Below, one piece after another: positions 7,990 through 12,541 of a stretch of 12,541 bases of DNA. This DNA comes from Chloroflexia bacterium (GTDB taxonomy: Bacteria > Chloroflexota > Chloroflexia > Thermomicrobiales > UBA6265). The notes beneath the pieces were generated by a model. The model saw only the letters and a program-made list of their open reading frames with translations, was not told the origin of the DNA and did no database searches. A program made the translations under genes and the position numbers. Every line of letters begins with the position of its first letter. The first letter of the stretch is position 1. The DNA is taken from the NCBI GenBank assembly GCA_013694885.1, contig JACDBO010000416.1:1-12541 (forward strand), written 5' to 3'.

Positions 7990-8901
7990 ATGTCGAACCT
8001 CGGATGGCTCCTGACACGCCTGACCGACCCCAGGGTTTTGCTGGACATCCTGGTCGTCACCGTCATCATCTACTGGCTCCTCCGCGTTGCCCAGGGCACG
8101 CGCGCACTCCTGCTCATCCGCGGTATCGTGACCCTCTTCGCGTTCCTCTACTTTCTCGGTTGGACGCTGGAGCTCAACACGCTGAACTGGTTGCTCGGGC
8201 GGACCTGGCCGGCCCTCCTGATCGCGATCCCGGTGATCTTTCAGCCCGAGCTGCGTCGCGCCTTCGAGCAGATCGGTCACACGGGATCATGGCTGCGCAC
8301 GCCGTTCCCCGGCCAGACGGGGCCGGATATGGAGCAGGCGGTCGATGAGATCGTGCGAGCCGCCGGTCAGCTCGCCCGGCTCCGCTACGGCGCGCTGATC
8401 GTCATCGAGCGCGAGACCGGGTTGCTGGACTATGTCAGTAGGGGCGTACAGCTCGATGCCCAACTCTCGCGCCAGCTGCTGATCAACATCTTCTTTCCCA
8501 ATTCGCCGCTGCACGACGCGGCGGTGATCATCTCCAACCGGCGCATCCTCGCCGCCAGCGTCGTGCTCCCGCTGACCGACAACATCTCGGCATCGAGTCA
8601 GCTCGGCACGCGCCACCGCGCCGCGATCGGCGTGACCGAGGAGTCAGACGCGTTGGCGGTCGTCGTGTCCGAGGAGACCGGGCAGATGTCGGTGGCGCAC
8701 ACGGGGCGCTTGATCCGCAATCTGGATCAGGACCGCTTGCGCCGGGTGCTGCGAACGCTGCTGCGCCTGGACCGACCACCGAGCCAGGGACCGACGATGT
8801 CGGGGCGGTTCAACCTGCCGACCTTCTTTCACAGCAACGGGGTCGACCGGTCGCGGCTACGGTCGGAGCGACGGAGCCGTCAAACCGCACGCACCTCCTG
8901 A
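7990..8901 (+). CDS. cdaA: Membrane diadenylate cyclase CdaA (DAA variant of the DGA motif)
   Basis: Makes cyclic di-AMP from two ATP; this messenger controls potassium and osmolyte transport and wall homeostasis in bacteria that use it. Three hydrophobic helices (about 16-32, 40-58, 68-84) precede the DAC domain, as in CdaA. The catalytic RHR motif is intact in LGTRHRAAIG (R208-H209-R210), and VSEETGQMSVAHTG is typical of the family. The other signature, normally DGA in PLHDGAVI, reads PLHDAAVI here: GAC GCG GCG at 8515-8523, D176-A177-A178. Whether the extra methyl group affects activity is unknown. ATG 7990 starts the protein just before the first helix; an earlier GTG at 7876 would add a 38-residue tail with no family look. 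The ribosome binding site is weak. Product 303 aa. cdaR follows 42 bases downstream. Confidence 0.93.
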   Translation: MSNLGWLLTRLTDPRVLLDILVVTVIIYWLLRVAQGTRALLLIRGIVTLFAFLYFLGWTLELNTLNWLLGRTWPALLIAIPVIFQPELRRAFEQIGHTGSWLRTPFPGQTGPDMEQAVDEIVRAAGQLARLRYGALIVIERETGLLDYVSRGVQLDAQLSRQLLINIFFPNSPLHDAAVIISNRRILAASVVLPLTDNISASSQLGTRHRAAIGVTEESDALAVVVSEETGQMSVAHTGRLIRNLDQDRLRRVLRTLLRLDRPPSQGPTMSGRFNLPTFFHSNGVDRSRLRSERRSRQTARTS

Positions 8902-8943
8902 CCCCGGCGCCGGGGAAAGCGGGCGTCAGGGAGCCAGTCTTCG

Positions 8944-10200
8944 ATGTTCGATCAACTGAGGGAGCGCATCACACGCGAGCACGTCGTCTGGTTCGTCGTG
9001 TCCTTTGTGCTGGCGACCATGCTGTGGGGATGGGTGACGGACCGTCAGGACCCGATCCAAACCCGCCGCTTCGCTGACATCTCCGTCGAGGTCCCACCGC
9101 TTTCTAACACGTTGCAGGTGGTCAACGAGCTGCAACCCGCACTGGTCGAGATCACCGGTCCGCGATCGGTCGTCGAGGAGGTCACGCGGGGGGAGGTCGC
9201 GGCGTCGCTGGACATGAGCGAGATCACGGCACCCGGCACCTACAGCGTGCCCGTCGAGGCCACCGTTCCGGAAGATGTGCGGGACGCCAGCGTCGAGCCG
9301 CGAGAACTCCAGGTTCAGGTGGAAGCAACCGCCAGCCGCACCTTTCCGCTGACGATCGAGCGGCCGACGGATACCACCGATCCCCGGAACGTCAGCACGA
9401 TCACCCCGGATGTCTCCGTCGTGACCGTGAGTGGACCGGCGCCAGCGGTCGGCCGGGTCGACCGTGTGGTGCTGCCGATCGACCTGGCCCAGAACGCGGC
9501 CGACTTCACCGCCAGCTTCGAGCCATTGGCCGTCGATGCGCAGCGGCAGCCAATCAGCGATGTCGAGGTGTTGCCGCAATCGGTCTCCGCGTTCGTCCAG
9601 GTGGAGACGCGAGGCAAGACTGTGTCGGTCGTCCCGCAGACCGGCGGCTCGCCGGCCGAGGGCCACTCCGTTATCCAGCGCACGGTCGTACCGCAGGCGG
9701 TTGTGGTCGATGGACCGCCCGACATCCTCAACGACTTGTTGTTCGTCGAAACGGCACCGGTCGATATCAGCGGTACTACGGAGTCGGTGATGGAGCGGGT
9801 CGAGCTGCGAGGGCTGCCCACCGGCGTCACCGTGGTCGATCCCGCCGCCGGGACGGTTGACGTGACGGTCGTGATTCAGGAAATCGGGGTCGAGCAGGAA
9901 CTGACCGACCAACCGATCGCGCCTGTCGGCCTCGGTGCGGGACTCACGGCGCGCATCGAACCCGAGAACGTCACGGTAGTCATCGACGCTCCGCGCGACA
10001 TGCTGCGGACGATGGGTGCTGGCGATGTTCAGATTCGGGTCGATCTCACCGGCAGCGGACCGGGTTCCTATGAAATCGCACCGGATGTTCTGGTGCCGCA
10101 GGGTGTCACCTGGATCGGCACGACGCCCGAAACCGTGCTGGTCGTCATCGGGCCCAGCGCGACCCCGGGCAGCGGCACGGCGACCCCAGGTCCGCCGTAG
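8944..10200 (+). CDS. cdaR: YbbR-domain protein CdaR, regulator partner of CdaA
   Basis: CdaR is known to bind CdaA and modulate c-di-AMP synthesis from outside the membrane. One N-terminal helix (about 13-31, WFVVSFVLATMLWGWV) anchors it. Four YbbR repeats follow at about 44-128, 132-221, 224-312 and 315-404; each has a beta-rich pattern ending in V.V.V-type strands and an internal GP or GPP turn. The C-terminal tail is Pro/Thr/Gly-rich. ATG 8944 has AGGGAG at 8928-8933, 10 bases upstream. The cdaA-cdaR spacer has a perfect 14-bp GC palindrome right after the cdaA stop (8902-8915). Product 418 aa. The usual third gene, glmM (phosphoglucosamine mutase), is not downstream; the next gene runs in the opposite direction. 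Confidence 0.92.
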   Translation: MFDQLRERITREHVVWFVVSFVLATMLWGWVTDRQDPIQTRRFADISVEVPPLSNTLQVVNELQPALVEITGPRSVVEEVTRGEVAASLDMSEITAPGTYSVPVEATVPEDVRDASVEPRELQVQVEATASRTFPLTIERPTDTTDPRNVSTITPDVSVVTVSGPAPAVGRVDRVVLPIDLAQNAADFTASFEPLAVDAQRQPISDVEVLPQSVSAFVQVETRGKTVSVVPQTGGSPAEGHSVIQRTVVPQAVVVDGPPDILNDLLFVETAPVDISGTTESVMERVELRGLPTGVTVVDPAAGTVDVTVVIQEIGVEQELTDQPIAPVGLGAGLTARIEPENVTVVIDAPRDMLRTMGAGDVQIRVDLTGSGPGSYEIAPDVLVPQGVTWIGTTPETVLVVIGPSATPGSGTATPGPP

Positions 10201-10246
10201 CGCCGGTGTACAGGGTGCAGGGACCGCGCCCGGGTCTGGTTTGTGA

Positions 10247-10366
10247 CGGCGGCGCGGGGGAAGCGACGGCTCCGCCGCCGAGCGCTTCGCGCGGGGATTC
10301 TTCGGCTGCGGCCTCAGAATGACGACGGTGGGGTTTGCCCAACTCATCAGCCGGATTCCGTATGAC
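10247..10366. repeat. Interspersed palindromic repeat in the convergent intergenic gap
   Basis: The gap 10201-10463 between cdaR and the response regulator has no gene. Its core (10297-10320) is an imperfect palindrome: ATTCT and AGAAT arms, a TC/TC mismatch, GGC and GCC arms, and a TGCG loop. This pattern (GATTCTTCGG to CAGAATGAC), flanked by GC-rich sequence, resembles a repeat that is widespread between genes in GC-rich environmental genomes and yields spurious peptides with an HSE-ESP look. Bases 10317-10366 match 1-50 at 34 of 50 positions. Further pairing is possible between CGGCGG 10247-10252 and CCGCCG 10272-10277. It could also end transcription from both sides. Confidence 0.55.
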
Positions 10367-10463
10367 GGGCGATGTACGACACCTTCGCTGTGACACACTA
10401 CCCAGCAGGATGGGGAGCACCTTGCTCAACCAATTATGGTGATTCCATTACGCACGAAGCCCG

Positions 10464-11114
10464 CTACGTGCCGTCGGCGCCCTGGGCGACGCCTTCGGAG
10501 GAGGAGATGGAGAAGTCCATCTCGTGGGCGAGCAGGATCGCTTCCGCGACTTCTTTCATCGACTTGCGTGCGTCCATGCTGGTGCGGCGAATGCGGTGGA
10601 ACGCTTCGGCCTCACGGAGTCCATGGACTTCCATAAGGACGCCCTTGGCGCGCTCGACGACCTTGCGGGTCTCGAGGGCTTCCTTGAGGCTGCCGAGTTC
10701 CCGCTCGAGGGTCGTGAACTCGTCGAATCGGGCGCGCGACAGCTCGATCACCGGCATGAGTTCGGCTTCCCGGAACGGCTTCACGACGTAGCCGACGACG
10801 CCGGCTTCCCGCGCCCGCTCGACCAACCCTTGATCGGAATAGGCGGTGAGGAGGACGACCGGGGCGATCCGCTCGCGGGTCAACTCCTCGGCGGCGGAGA
10901 TACCATCGAGGTCGGGCATTTTGATATCCATGACCAGGAGATCGGGGCGGAGCTTGCGGGCCAGATCGACCGCGGAGCGGCCGTCACCGGCTTCGGCGAT
11001 GACCTCATAACCGAGGTGCGTCAGCATCTCCCGGAGGTCCAGGCGGATCAGCGACTCGTCATCCGCGATGATGATACGCCACCGCTTCGCGGTGTTTGCT
11101 GGTCCTTGTCTCAT
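10464..11114 (-). CDS. ANTAR-domain response regulator (PdtaR-like RNA-binding antiterminator)
   Basis: Two-domain regulator: a phosphorylated receiver controls an RNA-binding ANTAR domain that usually prevents transcription termination. The ATG at 11114 is chosen because it places RWRIIIADDE right after a short N-terminus and has GGGGA about 9 bases upstream; the open frame further upstream runs into the tRNA gene. The receiver (about 11-128) has the acidic pair D18-D19, phospho-acceptor D63 in VMDIKMP, T90 and K112. A helical linker (about 129-142) leads to ANTAR (about 143-198) with the signature ALETRKVVERAKGVLME. The last 18 residues are Ser/Gly-rich. Length 216 aa matches actinobacterial PdtaR. 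No histidine kinase is next to it, so its partner is elsewhere. It may be expressed from the tRNA-Pro promoter. Confidence 0.9.
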   Translation of the reverse strand: MRQGPANTAKRWRIIIADDESLIRLDLREMLTHLGYEVIAEAGDGRSAVDLARKLRPDLLVMDIKMPDLDGISAAEELTRERIAPVVLLTAYSDQGLVERAREAGVVGYVVKPFREAELMPVIELSRARFDEFTTLERELGSLKEALETRKVVERAKGVLMEVHGLREAEAFHRIRRTSMDARKSMKEVAEAILLAHEMDFSISSSEGVAQGADGT

Positions 11115-11138
11115 CGTCGCCCGTCCCCAACGTCCCAA

Positions 11139-11227
11139 CGTCACACGAGTTGCCGTTTGCCAGCCGTTTTCGTCGAGTGACGCGCGGAGAGGATCGCGGC
11201 GGCGCGTACCCAGTGGGCGGTGCCCAC
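11139..11227 (-). promoter_or_regulatory. Structured leader between tRNA-Pro and the response regulator
   Basis: Three stems can form on the minus strand. GTGGGC/GCCCAC at 11213-11227 has a 3-base loop. ACGCGC/GCGCGT pairs 11180-11185 with 11202-11207. A 6+4-bp stem pairs 11139-11148 with 11170-11173 and 11177-11182. The last two share bases 11180-11182, so they exclude each other, as in attenuators. No T-run is seen. Two tandem copies of the 8-mer ACGTTGGG (minus strand, 11126-11141) lie just before the response-regulator start. Confidence 0.35.
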
Positions 11228-11234
11228 GCTGTCC

Positions 11235-11311
<77 letters not shown>

Positions 11312-11328
11312 AAAGCTTCCGCGCCTCG

Positions 11329-11357
11329 ATTATACGGGAGGACCGGCCTCACGGCAA
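11329..11357 (-). promoter_or_regulatory. Near-consensus promoter of tRNA-Pro
   Basis: On the minus strand TTGCCG (11357-11352) is followed after exactly 17 bases by a perfect TATAAT (11334-11329). The start would fall near 11322, about 10 bases before the tRNA 5' end, a typical stable-RNA arrangement. It is the strongest promoter match in the window and shows that the lineage uses a standard sigma-70-like consensus. Confidence 0.8.
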
Positions 11358-11411
11358 TTGAGCACGGAGCGCGGCAGCCGCCGGATGGCTCGCTCCAGTG
11401 GGCCGGCTTGA

Positions 11412-11456
11412 GGCGGCGCGGGGGAGCGCGGCATTGCTCCCCCGCGTTTCGCCGCC
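11412..11456 (-). terminator. Strong hairpin after rplL, likely terminator
   Basis: CGCGGGGGAGC (11417-11427) and GCTCCCCCGCG (11436-11446) are perfect 11-bp arms with an 8-base loop. Outside them GGCGG (11412-11416) can also pair with CCGCC (11452-11456) across a small bulge. It starts 12 bases after the rplL stop and ends 55 bases before the tRNA promoter. On the minus strand no T-run follows, so it may end or stabilise the rplJL message. Confidence 0.65.
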
Positions 11457-11468
11457 CAGCCGAAGTAC

Positions 11469-11849
11469 CTAGTTGACCGTCGCCTTGGCGCCGGCTTCTT
11501 CCAACTTGGCGCGCGCCGCCTCGGCCTCCTCCTTGGTGACACCTTCCTTGACCGCCTTGGGCGCGGAATCGACCACGTCCTTGGCTTCCTTGAGGCCAAG
11601 GCTGGTCAGCTCGCGGACAGCCTTAATGACCTGGATCTTGTTGGCGCCGACCTCGGTGAGGACGACGTCGAACTCGGTCTTCTCTTCCTCTTCGACCGCC
11701 GCGCCGGCGGCAACACCGCCCGCCGCCGCGCCGACGGCGACCGGGGCCGCAGCGGAGACGCCCCAGCGCTCTTCCAGCGACTTGACCAGGTTGTTGAGGT
11801 CAAGCACCGTCATCGATTCGAGTTGTTCGATCAACTTCTCCGCGTCCAT
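11469..11849 (-). CDS. rplL: 50S ribosomal protein bL12 (L7/L12)
   Basis: Stalk protein that recruits translation factors and triggers their GTPase. The ATG at 11849 is set by a strong GGAGGA 7 bases upstream; the frame is open a few codons further. The N-terminal dimerisation part (1-32) is MDAEKLIEQLESMTVLDLNN onward, an Ala/Gly/Val-rich flexible hinge follows (33-56), then the factor-binding domain (57-126) from EFDVVL through NKIQVIKAVRELTSLGLKEA to the C-terminal helix. Product 126 aa, normal. It follows rplJ with a 69-base spacer that has no clear promoter, consistent with the L10-L12 operon in which bL12 is made in excess. Confidence 0.97.
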   Translation of the reverse strand: MDAEKLIEQLESMTVLDLNNLVKSLEERWGVSAAAPVAVGAAAGGVAAGAAVEEEEKTEFDVVLTEVGANKIQVIKAVRELTSLGLKEAKDVVDSAPKAVKEGVTKEEAEAARAKLEEAGAKATVN

Positions 11850-11918
11850 CCGTGGTTCCTCCATCATCAACGCGCACCTCTCAGTGTCGCAGACGTATTC
11901 AACAAATCGGCGGGCCGG

Positions 11919-12464
11919 CTAGTCAGCGGCCTGCGCCTCTCCCTGCCCTCCGCCGAGTTGCTCGGCCCGAGCATTCATCAGGTACGCGAGCGACCGGGAC
12001 GGTCCACTCAGCACACCCACGGTCCGCGCCATCGGTGACGCCAGCAGCCCAACGAGCTTGCCGACGAGTTCATCGCGCGGCGGCAGACTGGCGATGGCCT
12101 CGACATCCTGGACGCCGAGCACCTGAGCGTTCATCACGCCGGCCTTGACTTGCAGGATTCTCGACGAGCGAACGAAGTCGCTGATCGCCTTGGCCGGGGC
12201 AACCACGTCGCCGAATGCGAACATCAGCGCGGTCGGACCCTCCAGCGTCGGTGCCAACCCATCGATCCCCGTCTGCTCGGCGGCGATCCGCGTCAGCGTG
12301 TTCTTGACGATGTGGAACTCCGCGTCGAGTGGGAGAAGGCGTCCCCGCAGATCTTGCAGCGCTGTGACCGTGAGACCGCGATAGTCGGTCAAGATCGTCA
12401 ACTGCGCGCGCGTGAGCGAGTCCTTCAACGCCTCTATGGCCGCGGCCTTTTGCGCGGTCGGCAT
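11919..12464 (-). CDS. rplJ: 50S ribosomal protein bL10
   Basis: bL10 anchors bL12 dimers on the 23S rRNA to build the stalk and normally represses its own operon by binding the leader. The start is fixed by a perfect GGAGGTGA (12477-12470) five bases before ATG 12464; the GTG three codons upstream lies inside that Shine-Dalgarno. The N-terminal rRNA-binding domain shows TDYRGLTVTALQDLRGRLL (about 29-47) and VKNTLTRIA (57-65), typical of the family. The C-terminal helix that binds bL12 (about 155-170, SRSLAYLMNARAEQL) ends in a short Gly/Gln/Ala tail. Product 181 aa. rplK and rplA, the usual upstream genes, would lie beyond the window edge. Confidence 0.96.
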   Translation of the reverse strand: MPTAQKAAAIEALKDSLTRAQLTILTDYRGLTVTALQDLRGRLLPLDAEFHIVKNTLTRIAAEQTGIDGLAPTLEGPTALMFAFGDVVAPAKAISDFVRSSRILQVKAGVMNAQVLGVQDVEAIASLPPRDELVGKLVGLLASPMARTVGVLSGPSRSLAYLMNARAEQLGGGQGEAQAAD

Positions 12465-12469
12465 CTGTA

Positions 12470-12541
12470 TCACCTCCCTTCTGTCATGCGATGGCGGTCG
12501 CGCCGCCCGCTACTTGAAGACCCTGACAACGACGAGCGCCC
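12470..12541 (-). promoter_or_regulatory. rplJ leader, 3' end only
   Basis: The last 70 bases hold no ORF that I can support. They contain the rplJ Shine-Dalgarno and a small stem (GGCGG 12493-12497 with CCGCC 12503-12507, 5-base loop). The position is that of the bL10 autoregulatory leader, but the window cuts it off, so the known kink-turn-type fold cannot be checked. Confidence 0.35.

Noticed and set aside
8926..10398. 490-codon minus-strand frame under cdaR
   Set aside because: Antisense shadow of cdaR; its first residues run through the interspersed repeat, which commonly yields spurious peptides.
10372..10791. 139-codon plus-strand frame across the end of the response regulator
   Set aside because: It is the complement of the conserved ANTAR domain and has no motif.
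11126..11141. Tandem 8-mer (two copies of CCCAACGT) as a repeat array or operator
   Set aside because: Only two copies, overlapping the likely ribosome-site region; noted in the leader entry but too little for a separate claim.

Overview
The window is high-GC bacterial chromosome. It most resembles a Chloroflexota genome of the Thermomicrobia/Sphaerobacter type. This placement is an inference from three things: a DnaD-like plus DnaI/DnaC-like helicase loader pair beside dnaB, a Tat-exported PGRP-type amidase with many SH3 modules, and an ANTAR response regulator together with a cdaA-cdaR pair. No rRNA or other phylogenetic marker beyond ribosomal proteins L9, L10 and L12 is present.

Plus strand, left part (1-6569). 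A partial interspersed repeat (1-50) is followed by a promoter with a perfect 12-bp palindrome at its likely start site. Next comes a 910-residue Tat-exported N-acetylmuramoyl-L-alanine amidase ending in seven SH3-like modules. A fresh promoter and structured leader then drive rplI (bL9). It is followed closely by dnaB (replicative helicase), a DnaD-like protein and a DnaI/DnaC-like AAA+ loader with an N-terminal zinc site. These last three sit almost end to end and form a complete helicase-plus-loader set.

Middle (6570-7832). A zinc-independent quinone-oxidoreductase-like dehydrogenase sits between two house-keeping blocks. Its base and codon usage are visibly less GC-rich than its neighbours, so it looks like a later insertion.

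Plus strand, right part (7833-10200). cdaA (membrane diadenylate cyclase) and cdaR (four-repeat YbbR regulator) form a c-di-AMP module; glmM, a common third partner, is absent. The cyclase has Asp-Ala-Ala in place of the usual Asp-Gly-Ala motif. The convergent gap after it (10201-10463) contains a fuller copy of the interspersed repeat.

Minus strand (10464-12541). Read from the right end: a partial rplJ leader, rplJ (bL10), rplL (bL12) and a strong hairpin. A consensus promoter then drives tRNA-Pro(GGG), which is followed by a structured 120-base leader and an ANTAR-type response regulator.

Most of the window is core machinery: translation, replication initiation, wall turnover and c-di-AMP signalling. 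I see no CRISPR array, transposase, phage gene or obvious defence system. The best leads are the DAA variant of CdaA, the non-Firmicute DnaB-DnaD-DnaI operon, the promoter palindrome of the amidase, the tRNA-response regulator linkage, and the shared repeat.
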